Positions 28,938 to 38,894 of a DNA stretch of 55,796 nt are shown piece by piece. The DNA lies in the NCBI GenBank assembly GCA_937982115.1, contig CALJNE010000067.1, positions 1-55,796 on the forward strand. Direction: 5' to 3'. The notes under the pieces were generated by a model that was given only the letters and a program-made list of their open reading frames with translations, was not told the origin of the DNA and did no database searches. A program made the position numbers and the translations under genes. This stretch comes from an uncultured Bacteroidales bacterium. GTDB lineage: Bacteria > Bacteroidota > Bacteroidia > Bacteroidales > ML635J-15. How positions within the stretch are numbered: position 1 is the first letter of the stretch; every line of letters begins with the position of its first letter.

Positions 28938-30176
28938 TCACATTAATGACATTTTATTTAATATTTTGAGTGTACTTTGAGCATTTTGTGAAAAATATGT
29001 TTTTGATAGATTAGATATATTTATGAGTTTTTTAGAATCATAAATTATACTATTTATAATATTTTCTAATTCTAAATAAGAATTAAAAGAAAATGCCACT
29101 CCCAGTTCTAATAATTGAATTGCTTCAAAAAACTTTTTATGATTTGGACCAAAAGCCACAGGTATTCCATAAACAGCAGGCTCCAGAACATTGTGAATTC
29201 CTTTTCCGAAACCACCTCCAACATAAGCCAGGCTCGCATAGCGATACACTTTGGATAATATTCCTATCGAATCTATTATAATAACTTCCGGCAAGTTTTC
29301 AGCTGTATTCAATTTACTTAATCTTCCGGTTGTTAGTTTTATGTTTTTTTCGAGGAATAAAATATTTTCTTCATTCACTTCATGTGGAGCAATGATGTAT
29401 GAAAACACATTTTTGTGTTTATTAATAAATTCAATAATAAATTTTTCATCTGCTCTCCAGGTGCTTCCAAAAACCAAACATTTTTTGCCTGTACAGTATT
29501 TTTCGAGAATTTGATTATTATAAGTTTCACGTGAAACGTCAATAACTCTGTCAATTCTTGTATCACCGGCAACTAAAGTATTATTTATTCCATGTTTTTT
29601 TAATAATTTTTCGGAAAATTCATTCTGTACAAAAATTGTTTTGAAGCTCTTCAAAGTTTGGAGATAAAACTTGCCGTAAAACTTAAAGAAAATCTGATTT
29701 TCTCTGAAAATTGCACTAACCAAATAAGAAGGAATATCACGTTTTTTGAGTTCGTGCAAAAAATAATGCCAGATTTCGTATTTAACAAAAATGACAGCAA
29801 CGGGATTTACAATATCAATGAACATTTTTGCATTCGAAGGGGTATCAAATGGAATATAAGTGACGTAATCAGCATGCTTATAATTTTTGCGAATTTCGTA
29901 CCCGCTTGGGCTAAAGAAAGTTACTAAAACCTTGTAATTCAAAGATTTGGCTTCAATTTGCTTTTTTATCTCTTCAATTAAAGACCTTCCCTGTTCAAAT
30001 TCTCCGAGCGAAGCACAGTGAAACCAGATATATCGGGAATTTTCATCAATATTTTGGCGAAGCAAAGTAAAAAGGTTTCGCCGGCCCTTAATCATTTTTG
30101 CAGCTTTTTCGCTAAATACAGCTGCTAAGTTTATTGCAAGAAAGTAAGTACGAGTAATGATTTTATAAAAAAGCAT
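28938..30176 (-). CDS. waaA: Kdo transferase WaaA (KdtA)
   Basis: Protein of 412 residues: CMP-Kdo-dependent transferase that adds Kdo to lipid A precursor at the inner face of the inner membrane. An N-terminal anchor helix (about 5-22) precedes SLGEFEQG, whose E59 is the catalytic base. The GT-B C-terminal half includes FGSTWRADEKFI, APHEVNEENI and YVGGGFGKGIHNVLEPAVYGIPVAFGP, the CMP-Kdo binding loop. It fits with lpxC-fabZ and lpxA upstream. A perfect 14-bp parS core (GTTTCACGTGAAAC) lies inside the gene, encoding part of DVSRETYN. The preceding outer-membrane gene ends 3 bp upstream. Confidence 0.93.
   Translation of the reverse strand: MLFYKIITRTYFLAINLAAVFSEKAAKMIKGRRNLFTLLRQNIDENSRYIWFHCASLGEFEQGRSLIEEIKKQIEAKSLNYKVLVTFFSPSGYEIRKNYKHADYVTYIPFDTPSNAKMFIDIVNPVAVIFVKYEIWHYFLHELKKRDIPSYLVSAIFRENQIFFKFYGKFYLQTLKSFKTIFVQNEFSEKLLKKHGINNTLVAGDTRIDRVIDVSRETYNNQILEKYCTGKKCLVFGSTWRADEKFIIEFINKHKNVFSYIIAPHEVNEENILFLEKNIKLTTGRLSKLNTAENLPEVIIIDSIGILSKVYRYASLAYVGGGFGKGIHNVLEPAVYGIPVAFGPNHKKFFEAIQLLELGVAFSFNSYLELENIINSIIYDSKKLINISNLSKTYFSQNAQSTLKILNKMSLM
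29523..29538. other. parS-like ParB-binding site inside waaA
   Basis: AGTTTCACGTGAAACG has a perfect 14-bp palindromic core of the bacterial parS consensus (TGTTTCACGTGAAACA), differing only in the two outermost bases, 14 of 16 overall. It lies in coding sequence, as many parS sites do. Confidence 0.8.
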
Positions 30177-30179
30177 GTT

Positions 30180-30938
30180 CTAATAGTAATAGAATTTCTG
30201 CGGATTTCTCTTATAAAGGGGCAAAATCCAGCCTGCTCTGATTCCAAAAAGATAATCCTTATATAAATTATCATCGCGAGACATGGTATCGAAATTATAA
30301 TCTCTTCTGTTTTTTGTGAAGGCTTGATAAAACTCTAATCCGAAATAGAAGTTAATCATCCTTTTGTTGTCGAGGTATTGATATCCGATAAATTCTTTGA
30401 ATGCCAATCCATTACTTAATCTGTCGTAACCTTTTTTATAATCACCAAGCACAGGGGGAGTATTATTATCTTTGTTTTCGATGTGTATTTTATGTTGTAA
30501 AATTCCGCTGCTCAGGTTGAAAAAAATTCCCGAGTTAGGATTCGGATTAAAAACATTGAATAAATAACCTGTTTTTATGCCTGCATAAAAGCCTCTTTCA
30601 CTTAAAGCAATTGTTCCGTATTCACCGTAACGATTGATAATATTTCCGCTCTGAGTCATTATGCCTTCAAGTATTGATTCCCAACCTTTTACAATAGGGC
30701 CAAAGAGATAACTACACTCAGCCCCAATCATAAAATTAGATTTATGCTTAAAATTAACTCCAGCTCCAATCATTGAAGAAAAACCAAATCTATTTGCCAG
30801 ATCGCCGGCAGGAAGATGGAATGAATAGTTAATTTCGCATTGTAAAATATTAATAGAGGAATCCGAAACCTGCGATTTTACTCCGTAAGTAAATGCGAAA
30901 ACTAAAAAAGCTGATATTATTACTTTTCGAAAATTCAT
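30180..30938 (-). CDS. Outer-membrane beta-barrel protein upstream of waaA
   Basis: Protein of 252 residues with a signal peptide (about 1-22, FTYGVKSQ) and an all-beta pattern of short amphipathic strands (EINYSFHLPAG, GAECSYLFG, GFYAGIKTGYLF, FYFGLEFYQAF, FGIRAGWILPLYKR) typical of small barrels in the outer membrane. No enzyme motif is visible. It is translated 3 bp ahead of waaA, so the two are co-transcribed; this hints at a role at the lipopolysaccharide-bearing surface, but only by position. No clear promoter element was found upstream. Confidence 0.72.
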   Translation of the reverse strand: MNFRKVIISAFLVFAFTYGVKSQVSDSSINILQCEINYSFHLPAGDLANRFGFSSMIGAGVNFKHKSNFMIGAECSYLFGPIVKGWESILEGIMTQSGNIINRYGEYGTIALSERGFYAGIKTGYLFNVFNPNPNSGIFFNLSSGILQHKIHIENKDNNTPPVLGDYKKGYDRLSNGLAFKEFIGYQYLDNKRMINFYFGLEFYQAFTKNRRDYNFDTMSRDDNLYKDYLFGIRAGWILPLYKRNPQKFYYY

Positions 30939-31113
30939 AATGCAAAATTAGAATTTTTTTTAAAGACAATTACATTATTCAAAAATTATTAACGCAGAAT
31001 TGGTTTAAATATTTCTTACCATTAAAATAATGATAAATAGATATTGATTTATCAAGTTCATCAAATAGTGTAAGATAAAATTTAAAAAACTTTAAAATTT
31101 TGCTTCAAAAATT

Positions 31114-31121
31114 TATATTTG
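31114..31121 (+). promoter_or_regulatory. -7 promoter element of ettA
   Basis: TATATTTG, an exact consensus match 22 nt before the ATG at 31144. A TTTG at 31099-31102 is too close to be the -33 element. Confidence 0.55.
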
Positions 31122-31143
31122 CGTAAACTATAAATTTATAAAC

Positions 31144-32814
31144 ATGTGCGACGATAAGAAGATTATTTTTTCGATGGTGAATGTTAGTAAGGTTATTCCG
31201 CCAAACAAAACTATTTTGAAGGATATTTACCTTTCATTTTTTTATGGAGCAAAAATTGGAATAATCGGGTTGAACGGTTCGGGGAAATCAACTTTATTGA
31301 AGATTATTGCAGGAATTGATAAATCTTACAATGGAGAAGTAGTTTTCTCTCCGGGTTATTCTATTGGTTATTTGCCACAGGAACCAGAACTCGACAACTC
31401 AAAAACTGTGAGACAAATAGTTGAAGAAGGTGTTGCAGAAGTTGTTAAATTATTACAAGAATATGAAGAAATAAATAACAAGTTTGCTGAGCCCATGAGT
31501 GATGATGAGATGGCAGCACTAATCGAGAAACAGGGAGAAATTACTGAAAAGCTGGATCATCTTGATGCCTGGAATCTCGACAGCAAACTTGAAAGAGCAA
31601 TGGATGCTCTCAGATGTCCCGAACCGGATGCTTTAGTGCAAAATCTTTCAGGAGGAGAGCGTCGTAGGGTGGCATTATGCAGACTTTTACTTCAAGAACC
31701 CGATATCTTATTGCTCGATGAGCCGACAAATCATCTTGATGCAGAATCAATACATTGGCTTGAACAACACTTGCAACAATATAAAGGTACTGTAATAGCC
31801 GTAACTCACGACAGATATTTTCTGGATAATGTTGCCGGCTGGATATTAGAATTAGACAGGGGAGAGGGCATACCATGGAAAGGTAATTATTCTTCGTGGC
31901 TGGAACAAAAAACTCAACGTCTTGCCATGGAAGAAAAACAAGAATCAAAGCGTCGCAAAACTCTTGAAAGAGAGCTCGAATGGGTAAGAATGGCACCAAA
32001 AGCCAGACATGCCAAATCTAAAGCCAGATTGTCGGCCTACGAAAAACTTTTAAACGAAGACGTTAAGCAAAAAGAGGAAAGATTGGAAATATATATTCCA
32101 AACGGCCCAAGACTTGGCGATAAAGTTATTATTGCTAATAATATTTCAAAAAGTTTTGATAATAAAATTTTATTTGAAAATTTCAGCTTTAATCTACCGC
32201 CGGCAGGTATTGTTGGAATTATCGGACCTAATGGAGCTGGTAAAACAACTCTATTCCGCATGATTATGGGACTACAAAATCCCGATAGTGGCACGATAGA
32301 AATTGGGGAAACCGTAAAACTCGGTTATGTTGACCAGCAACACGAGGAAATAGATCCTGAAAAAACTGTTTATCAGGTAATTTCGGGAGGCAATGAATTA
32401 ATTCAAATAGGAGGGAGGTCAATTAATGCAAGAGCTTACATCGCAAGATTTAATTTCACGGGTGCAGATCAGGAGAAAAAATGCGGTGTGCTTTCGGGCG
32501 GAGAAAGAAACAGACTACATCTGGCCATGACATTGAAATCAGAAGCAAATGTACTCTTACTTGACGAACCTACCAATGATATTGATGTTAATACATTGCG
32601 TGCACTGGAAGAAGGTCTTGAAAACTTTGCAGGTTGTGCAGTTATTATTACTCACGACAGATGGTTTTTAGACAGAGTAGCAACTCATATAATAGCATTT
32701 GAAGGTGATTCAAAAGTTGTGTATTTCGAAGGCACATATTCCGAATATGAAGAAAACAGAAAAAAGAGACTTGGTGATGCTCCACAAAAATTCAAATACA
32801 GAAAACTAATGTAA
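31144..32814 (+). CDS. ettA: ABC-F translational throttle protein EttA
   Basis: Soluble ABC-F ATPase of 556 residues that binds the ribosomal E site and couples translation to energy state. Cassette 1 has Walker A GLNGSGKST, signature LSGGERRRVALC and Walker B LLLDEPTNHLD; cassette 2 has GPNGAGKTT, LSGGERNRLHLA and LLLDEPTNDID. The arm insertion and the inter-domain linker (about 250-320, basic: LEWVRMAPKARHAKSKARL) have the EttA form. Length and the absence of long tails separate it from Uup and antibiotic-resistance ABC-F proteins. The phosphatase gene starts 2 bp after the stop. Confidence 0.93.
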   Translation: MCDDKKIIFSMVNVSKVIPPNKTILKDIYLSFFYGAKIGIIGLNGSGKSTLLKIIAGIDKSYNGEVVFSPGYSIGYLPQEPELDNSKTVRQIVEEGVAEVVKLLQEYEEINNKFAEPMSDDEMAALIEKQGEITEKLDHLDAWNLDSKLERAMDALRCPEPDALVQNLSGGERRRVALCRLLLQEPDILLLDEPTNHLDAESIHWLEQHLQQYKGTVIAVTHDRYFLDNVAGWILELDRGEGIPWKGNYSSWLEQKTQRLAMEEKQESKRRKTLERELEWVRMAPKARHAKSKARLSAYEKLLNEDVKQKEERLEIYIPNGPRLGDKVIIANNISKSFDNKILFENFSFNLPPAGIVGIIGPNGAGKTTLFRMIMGLQNPDSGTIEIGETVKLGYVDQQHEEIDPEKTVYQVISGGNELIQIGGRSINARAYIARFNFTGADQEKKCGVLSGGERNRLHLAMTLKSEANVLLLDEPTNDIDVNTLRALEEGLENFAGCAVIITHDRWFLDRVATHIIAFEGDSKVVYFEGTYSEYEENRKKRLGDAPQKFKYRKLM

Positions 32815-32816
32815 AA

Positions 32817-34745
32817 ATGAGTTTTTCATTTAAACTATTAGTTTCAATTCTCTTACTTACATTTGTGTCAGTCAATATATCTTTGTCTAAAGACGCTAAC
32901 ACTACCGATAGTTTAGTTCAAATTACAATTTTTGGAAACGATTGTAATAAATCATCTGCTTATTGCGACTTAGCATATTTATATCTCGACTCTTTACCGG
33001 ATCTATCGGCTTTCTATTCACAAAAAGCTCTGTATTACTCAGAAAAATGCGGAAATAGACAAAATATTTCTTTCGCAAATATTATGCTAGGAACAAGTCT
33101 TCTTATGAGGGCTAATTACAATGCAGCAATTGAATATTTCCGTAAAGCAGAAAAAATTGCCTTAGAAGATTCCAATTACCAACAACTGCATACTATTTAT
33201 AATAATGTGGGTATTATATTTAAAAATCTGAACAATTTTTCTTTAGCTGAAAAGTACTATAGTAAAGGATTAGATTACTCTTTTTTAAGTAATGATAAAC
33301 AGGCTATTATACAATCTCTAATAAATCTTGCAAATATAAATTATCTCTATAAAAATTCAGAAAAATCTCTCGAGTTATATTTTCAAGCACTTAAGATTTG
33401 TTATGAAAATCAAAAGGAAACGGAAATTGAAATATCTACAATATTTAATAACATTGCTACAATCTACTATGACAGAGCTGAATTACAAAAAGCTGAAGAT
33501 TACTGGAAGAAATCATTAGATGTATTTATAAAGAATGATTTATTTTATTATCAAGCAATAATTTATAACAATTTATTTGAACTAAAATTTAAACAAAATA
33601 ATATCTCTCTTGGCGAAAAATATTTGCAAATGGCGGAGAAGATTTTTGATAGATATGAATATTTAGAATCACAAAAAAATCTTCACTTAACAGCTTATGA
33701 GTTATATAAACACAGGTCTGATTTTGAAAAAGCACTTTTTCATTACGAGAAATCAATGGAAATATCCCGAAAAATTGAGGATATTGAACTCAAAAGAATT
33801 ATTGAAGACATAAATGCTAGATATACTCTTGACAGCATTAAAACGGAATTAAAATCACAGGCACTAATTATAAAACATAAGGAAACAAAAGAAAAATATA
33901 TTAGAATAGCTACAATTTTCTTATTCGTAATAATTCTACTTTTGATTTATATTGTATATTCTAATAAACTAAATATCAAAAGATTGAACAAATTAAACGA
34001 CAAATTAAATATTGCATTGAGAGAGATAGAAAGCAATCTTGAATACTCCGAAAATTTTCTTACTAAATTAAAGCTATCTGACGGCAATAATTTTAAATAT
34101 AGCTCTTTTGTTTTTGACAGACCAAAAATGAAAATAGGAGGAGACTTTTATTATTGTGAAAGCAATTCTGATTCGTCATATTTTGTTTTGGGTGATAGTA
34201 CTGGTCATGGTGTATCAGCGGCATTTCTTACTGTAGTTTCATTAACTAATATTAAAAGGTTAATTTCTGAAAATAAAAGTCCTTCTGAAATTTTAAATTA
34301 TATTAACAGTATATTTTGCCAAATAAATGATTCTTCAGCAATAAGCGAAAGTTTATGTTTATCTATAATAAAAATTAGAAATTCTAAACTTGAATATGCC
34401 GGATCGAAACATAGAATTTGGAAGTATATATCAAGTACCGGACAAATTGAAGAATATAAAACAGATAATCAAATTATAGGATTGGATAGAAGTTATGAAT
34501 TTAATCTTTATTTCACAGAGATTTTTCAATCAGATCAGATTTTTCTTTCGAGCGATGGTTTTGTTGACCAGTTTAACAATGACGGTACTGAAAAGATTAA
34601 ATACAAACGTTTCAAAGAACTTTTAAAAGAATGTGCCAGTATAGAAATTGAAAAACAAGCTGAATTATTGGAGAGCTTTATGGAAAATTGGAAAGGTTCA
34701 AATGAACAAACTGATGATATACTTGTTGCAGGAATAAAAATTTAA
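32817..34745 (+). CDS. TPR-containing membrane PP2C (SpoIIE-type) phosphatase
   Basis: Protein of 642 residues. A signal peptide (about 1-24) leads into a periplasmic run of TPR helices (about 60-340; for example YNAAIEYFRKAEKIA and FEKALFHYEKSMEI). One membrane helix lies at about 361-382 (IRIATIFLFVIILLLIYIVYS), then a short coiled coil and a cytoplasmic SpoIIE/PP2C domain: GGDFYY and GDSTGHGVSAAF provide metal-binding aspartates, and SSDGFVDQFN the C-terminal one. The design fits a receptor that dephosphorylates a serine/threonine target, such as an anti-sigma-factor antagonist, but none is nearby. It is tightly linked to ettA and 18 bp before mnmG. Confidence 0.87.
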   Translation: MSFSFKLLVSILLLTFVSVNISLSKDANTTDSLVQITIFGNDCNKSSAYCDLAYLYLDSLPDLSAFYSQKALYYSEKCGNRQNISFANIMLGTSLLMRANYNAAIEYFRKAEKIALEDSNYQQLHTIYNNVGIIFKNLNNFSLAEKYYSKGLDYSFLSNDKQAIIQSLINLANINYLYKNSEKSLELYFQALKICYENQKETEIEISTIFNNIATIYYDRAELQKAEDYWKKSLDVFIKNDLFYYQAIIYNNLFELKFKQNNISLGEKYLQMAEKIFDRYEYLESQKNLHLTAYELYKHRSDFEKALFHYEKSMEISRKIEDIELKRIIEDINARYTLDSIKTELKSQALIIKHKETKEKYIRIATIFLFVIILLLIYIVYSNKLNIKRLNKLNDKLNIALREIESNLEYSENFLTKLKLSDGNNFKYSSFVFDRPKMKIGGDFYYCESNSDSSYFVLGDSTGHGVSAAFLTVVSLTNIKRLISENKSPSEILNYINSIFCQINDSSAISESLCLSIIKIRNSKLEYAGSKHRIWKYISSTGQIEEYKTDNQIIGLDRSYEFNLYFTEIFQSDQIFLSSDGFVDQFNNDGTEKIKYKRFKELLKECASIEIEKQAELLESFMENWKGSNEQTDDILVAGIKI

Positions 34746-34763
34746 TAGTTTTGCAAGAAAAAA

Positions 34764-36644
34764 ATGATTGACAATAGGTATGATGTAATAGTTGTAGGGG
34801 CAGGGCATGCCGGTTGTGAGGCAGCGGCAGCGGCAGCAAATCTTGGCAGCAAGACATTGTTAATTACAATTGATATGTTGAAGATCGCACAGATGTCATG
34901 TAATCCTGCTATAGGAGGGGTAGCAAAAGGACAACTTGTTAGAGAAATTGATGCACTTGGTGGATTTTCCGGAATAGTTACCGACAGGTCAATGATTCAG
35001 TTTCGCATGCTGAACATGTCGAAAGGACCGGCAATGTGGAGTCCCAGAGCTCAATGCGACAGAACTGTTTTTAGTTTAGAATGGAGAAAAATTCTTGAAT
35101 CCATTCCTAATCTGGATCTCTGGCAAGATTCAGTTGTTAAAATACTTGTCGAAAACGATACAGTCATCGGAGTTGAAACTTACCTTGGAGTACAGTTTAA
35201 AGCCAGAGCAGTAATTTTAACCACGGGCACATTTCTTAACGGGCTAATGCACATTGGGAAAACAAAGCTAAAAGGAGGACGTATATCTGAACCAGCAGCA
35301 TATGGGTTAACTGAATCTTTACAAGAATACGGATTCACGTGGGACAGAATGAAAACAGGTACTCCGGCAAGACTCGACGGCAGAACAATTAATTTCAGTA
35401 AATTAACAGCACAACCGGGAGATGAAGTTATAATTCCTTTTTCGTACTTGCATAAATACAATCAAACCTTTTTAGAACAACGTTCTTGTTATATAACTTA
35501 CACCAACGAAATTGTTCACGAAACATTACTATCCGGTTTAGATGAATCGCCTTTGTATGATGGCACAATAACAAGTATTGGTCCGAGGTATTGTCCGAGT
35601 ATAGAAACTAAACTTGTAACTTTCCCCGACAAAGATCGCCATCAATTATTTCTTGAACCAGAAGGAGTAAATACAGTTGAGTATTACATAAATGGATTTA
35701 GCAGTTCGTTACCATGGAAAGTTCAATACGAATCGCTGCGTAAAATTCCCGGACTTGAAAATGTGAAAATATTCAGACCGGGTTATGCTATTGAATATGA
35801 TTTTTTTCATCCAACTCAACTATTTAATACATTAGAAACAAAAATCATCAAGAATCTTTATTTTGCCGGACAGATAAACGGAACAACAGGATATGAGGAA
35901 GCAGCAGCTCAAGGTATTATAGCCGGAATAAACGCCCATTTAAAGATAAATGAAAAAGAAGAATTTACTTTAAACAGGGATCAGGCTTATATTGGAGTAC
36001 TTATAGACGACCTTGTTACAAAAGGGGTGGATGAACCATATCGCATGTTTACTTCCAGAGCTGAATTTAGAATTTTACTACGTCAGGATAATGCTGATAT
36101 ACGCCTTACTGAACTTTCACACAGAATAGGGCTCGCTTCTGATGAACGCATAAAAGTTCTCGAAGAAAAATTGCATGCAAGAGATACTTTGCTTGATTAT
36201 TTTGCAAAACAGAGTTGTAAACCAGATAAAGTTAATCCCATACTGATTGAAAAAGGTTCCAGCGAAATTAAACAAAGCGTAAAATTGCAAAATCTCATTA
36301 ACAGACCAAATATTAAAGCTCATGATTTTATTGAGGTTTTTCCAAGATATAAAAAATTAATTGAAAGTTTTGGAAATAGGGTAGAAGAATATTTAGATAG
36401 TGTTGAAATAACAATTAAATATTCCGGTTATATAGAACGAGAAAAATTACTTGCAGAAAAATTACGTAGATTAGAAAACATAGAAATTCAAGGTAAGATA
36501 AATTATGCTGAATTAAAATCTCTCTCAACTGAAGCGAGAGAAAAACTGATTAAAATTAATCCCAAAACTATAGGACAAGCATCAAGAATTAGTGGAGTTT
36601 CGCCATCGGATATCAGCGTTTTATTAGTATATTTGGGTAGATAA
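34764..36644 (+). CDS. mnmG: tRNA uridine-34 modification enzyme MnmG (GidA)
   Basis: FAD enzyme of 626 residues that, with MnmE, adds the carboxymethylaminomethyl group to wobble U34 of certain tRNAs. The FAD motif [10 protein letters not shown] is at about 12-21; [39 protein letters not shown] and [15 protein letters not shown] are conserved family blocks, and the C-terminal helical MnmE-binding part follows. mnmE is not in the window. mnmG is a classical origin-side gene in many bacteria, and here a parS site lies 4 bp past its stop. Confidence 0.97.
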   Translation: MIDNRYDVIVVGAGHAGCEAAAAAANLGSKTLLITIDMLKIAQMSCNPAIGGVAKGQLVREIDALGGFSGIVTDRSMIQFRMLNMSKGPAMWSPRAQCDRTVFSLEWRKILESIPNLDLWQDSVVKILVENDTVIGVETYLGVQFKARAVILTTGTFLNGLMHIGKTKLKGGRISEPAAYGLTESLQEYGFTWDRMKTGTPARLDGRTINFSKLTAQPGDEVIIPFSYLHKYNQTFLEQRSCYITYTNEIVHETLLSGLDESPLYDGTITSIGPRYCPSIETKLVTFPDKDRHQLFLEPEGVNTVEYYINGFSSSLPWKVQYESLRKIPGLENVKIFRPGYAIEYDFFHPTQLFNTLETKIIKNLYFAGQINGTTGYEEAAAQGIIAGINAHLKINEKEEFTLNRDQAYIGVLIDDLVTKGVDEPYRMFTSRAEFRILLRQDNADIRLTELSHRIGLASDERIKVLEEKLHARDTLLDYFAKQSCKPDKVNPILIEKGSSEIKQSVKLQNLINRPNIKAHDFIEVFPRYKKLIESFGNRVEEYLDSVEITIKYSGYIEREKLLAEKLRRLENIEIQGKINYAELKSLSTEAREKLIKINPKTIGQASRISGVSPSDISVLLVYLGR

Positions 36645-36648
36645 AAAA

Positions 36649-36664
36649 TGTTCCACGTGAAACA
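36649..36664. other. parS (ParB-binding) site between mnmG and ade
   Basis: TGTTCCACGTGAAACA matches the bacterial parS consensus TGTTnCACGTGAAACA at every defined position. It is the usual ParB (Spo0J) loading site in chromosome segregation. Confidence 0.9.
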
Positions 36665-36696
36665 TTTGAATATAAATTATTGTAAATAAGTAAGTT

Positions 36697-38325
36697 ATGA
36701 AAAAAATTACAGGAAAATTAGTTGATTTATTTAGTAGAAAAATTTTTAATGCTGAATTATCAATCGAAAATGGTAAAATATCCGACATTAAGAAAGTTAA
36801 TACCGAATTTGAGAATTACATTGTTCCGGGTTTAATAGATTCACACGTTCATATAGAAAGTTCAATGCTGATACCATATCAATTTGCCAAATTAGCAGTT
36901 CAAAACGGAACCGTTGCAATTGTAACTGATCCCCATGAAATTGCTAATGTACTAGGTAAAAATGGAGTTGAGTTTATGATAAACAATGCAAAGTCAACAC
37001 CTTTAAAAACATTTTTCTGTATCCCTTCCTGTGTACCAGCGACTCCGTATGAAACTTCAGGTGCAGTTCTGGATTATAATGATATAGATGATCTTCTTGC
37101 TAAACAAGATGTAAAAATTCTTGGTGAGATGATGAATTTTCCAGGAGTAATTTATGAAGATGAAAATGTGATTAAAAAAATAAATGTGGCAAAAAAACAT
37201 AATGCCAAAATTGATGGGCATATTCCGGGAATTTCAGGAGATAATTTAAAAAAATATATTGACACAGGAATTTCAACCGACCACGAATGCTTTACAATCG
37301 AAGAAGCAATCGAAAAGATCAAACTTGGAATGAAGATTCTTATCAGAGAAGGATCTGCAGCTAAAAATTTTGACGAGCTTTATCCATTAATATCAAAATT
37401 CAATAAAATGGTAATGCTTTGCACAGATGATTCTCATCCCGATGATTTAATCAATCATGGCCATATTAACAAAATTATTAAAAAAGGAATCAAATACGGA
37501 GTAGATATATTTGATCTTTTGACAGCTGCATGCATTAATCCTGTTGAACATTACAATTTGCCGTTAGGTCTCTTAAGATTAAACGATCCGGCAGATTTTA
37601 TCATCGTGGACGACTTACATGACTTTAATATTTTAGAAACTTACATTGAAGGAGAAATAGTATATTCCAACAATAGAGTATTTTTTAATAATTCAAGTTC
37701 AGTACCTGTAAATAATTTTAATGCTACTAAAGTTACTGTTGAAGATCTAAAAGTTACACCAAAATCTAAAAAAATAAAAGTTATAGAGATAATTGATAAA
37801 GAACTTATTACAAACTCATTTATCACAACTCCAAAAGTTGTGGCGGATAATATAATTTCAGATATAGAAAGAGATATTTTGAAAATTGTTGTTTATAATC
37901 GTTATCAAAAAAATTCAAAACTCTCTATAGGTTTTATACATGGAATAGGATTAAAATCCGGAGCTATAGCTACAACAGTAGCACATGATTCTCATAATAT
38001 TATTGCAACAGGTTGCAGTGACGAAGAAATTTCAGCAGCTATAAACGAGATAGTAGAAAAACAAGGCGGTCTCACATTTGTTCAGGGTAAAGATTATTAC
38101 ACTCTTGAATTAGAATATGCCGGATTGATGACTAACAAAGATCCAATGATTGTTGCTGATTTATACGAAAAATTAAATAAAGTAATTAAACAAAATGGTT
38201 CGCAACTTACTGCTCCATACATGACTATTTCGTTTATGGCTTTACTTGTTATTCCTCACCTTAAAATTGGAGATAAGGGACTTTTTGATGTTGATAAATT
38301 TGAATTTTCCGATCTTTTTTTATAA
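36697..38325 (+). CDS. ade: Adenine deaminase
   Basis: Amidohydrolase-superfamily protein of 542 residues that converts adenine to hypoxanthine for purine salvage. The N-terminal beta-sandwich is followed by the metal motif GLIDSHVHIESSM (HxH), TDPHEIANV, the lysine/glutamate block LGEMMNFPGVI, DGHIPG, STDHE and CTDDSHP. The C-terminal domain includes GFIHGIGLKSGAIATTVAHDSHNI. This is the bacterial adenine-deaminase type, not the adenosine-deaminase-like type. Its open frame is bracketed by parS sites at 36649 and 38326. Confidence 0.95.
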   Translation: MKKITGKLVDLFSRKIFNAELSIENGKISDIKKVNTEFENYIVPGLIDSHVHIESSMLIPYQFAKLAVQNGTVAIVTDPHEIANVLGKNGVEFMINNAKSTPLKTFFCIPSCVPATPYETSGAVLDYNDIDDLLAKQDVKILGEMMNFPGVIYEDENVIKKINVAKKHNAKIDGHIPGISGDNLKKYIDTGISTDHECFTIEEAIEKIKLGMKILIREGSAAKNFDELYPLISKFNKMVMLCTDDSHPDDLINHGHINKIIKKGIKYGVDIFDLLTAACINPVEHYNLPLGLLRLNDPADFIIVDDLHDFNILETYIEGEIVYSNNRVFFNNSSSVPVNNFNATKVTVEDLKVTPKSKKIKVIEIIDKELITNSFITTPKVVADNIISDIERDILKIVVYNRYQKNSKLSIGFIHGIGLKSGAIATTVAHDSHNIIATGCSDEEISAAINEIVEKQGGLTFVQGKDYYTLELEYAGLMTNKDPMIVADLYEKLNKVIKQNGSQLTAPYMTISFMALLVIPHLKIGDKGLFDVDKFEFSDLFL

Positions 38326-38341
38326 TGTTCCACGTGGAACA
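38326..38341. other. parS (ParB-binding) site directly after ade
   Basis: TGTTCCACGTGGAACA is a perfect 16-bp palindrome and matches parS at all but one position (A to G in the second half, mirrored by C in the first). It begins at the base after the ade stop codon. Confidence 0.85.
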
Positions 38342-38381
38342 AATTATAAACAACTGATTAACAACTAATTGAATTGAAATA

Positions 38382-38834
38382 ATGATAGCAGTAATTCAAC
38401 GTGTTAACTATGCGAAGGTAACCGTAAACAATCAAGTTGTAGGAAAAATTGGCAATGGATTATTGATTTTTCTTGGTATTGAGCATTCCGACAATAAAGA
38501 AGATATAATCTGGCTTACAAATAAAATAGTTAATCTAAGAATTTTTGATGATGAAAATGCAGTTATGAATAAATCATGTCTCGAATTGAATTTCAATATA
38601 TTAACAGTAAGTCAGTTTACTTTACATGCAAGAACTAAAAAAGGAAACAGGCCTTCATACATAGATGCAGCTCCACCGGATATAGCAATTCCACTGTACG
38701 AAGAATTTATTTCTCAACTGAATATCTTAATGAATAAAGAAACTCAAAAAGGAATTTTTGGAGCTCACATGGATGTAGAACTATTAAATGATGGTCCTGT
38801 TACTATTATTATTGATACAAAAAACAAAAAGTAA
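38382..38834 (+). CDS. dtd: D-aminoacyl-tRNA deacylase
   Basis: Protein of 150 residues that hydrolyses D-amino acids from mischarged tRNA. The two cross-subunit signatures are present: SQFTLHA (SQxTL) near 84-90 and NDGPVTI (Gly-cis-Pro) near 137-143, preceded by GIFGAHMDVEL. The N-terminus MIAVIQRVNYAKVTV is typical. The gene lies 56 bp after ade, beyond the parS site. Confidence 0.96.
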   Translation: MIAVIQRVNYAKVTVNNQVVGKIGNGLLIFLGIEHSDNKEDIIWLTNKIVNLRIFDDENAVMNKSCLELNFNILTVSQFTLHARTKKGNRPSYIDAAPPDIAIPLYEEFISQLNILMNKETQKGIFGAHMDVELLNDGPVTIIIDTKNKK

Positions 38835-38863
38835 TTTCAATTTTTTACCATAATTTTTTTACA

Positions 38864-38871
38864 TATATTTG
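38864..38871 (+). promoter_or_regulatory. -7 promoter element of the MazG-like / deoC operon
   Basis: TATATTTG, an exact consensus match 23 nt before the ATG at 38895. No TTTG at the -33 distance. Confidence 0.5.
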
Positions 38872-38894
38872 CATAGGAAACCAAGATATTTTAT

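Noticed and set aside
35331..35346. CACGTG within mnmG as a further parS site
   Set aside because: Only 12 of 16 positions fit parS, and the bases encode the conserved [11 protein letters not shown] block of MnmG.
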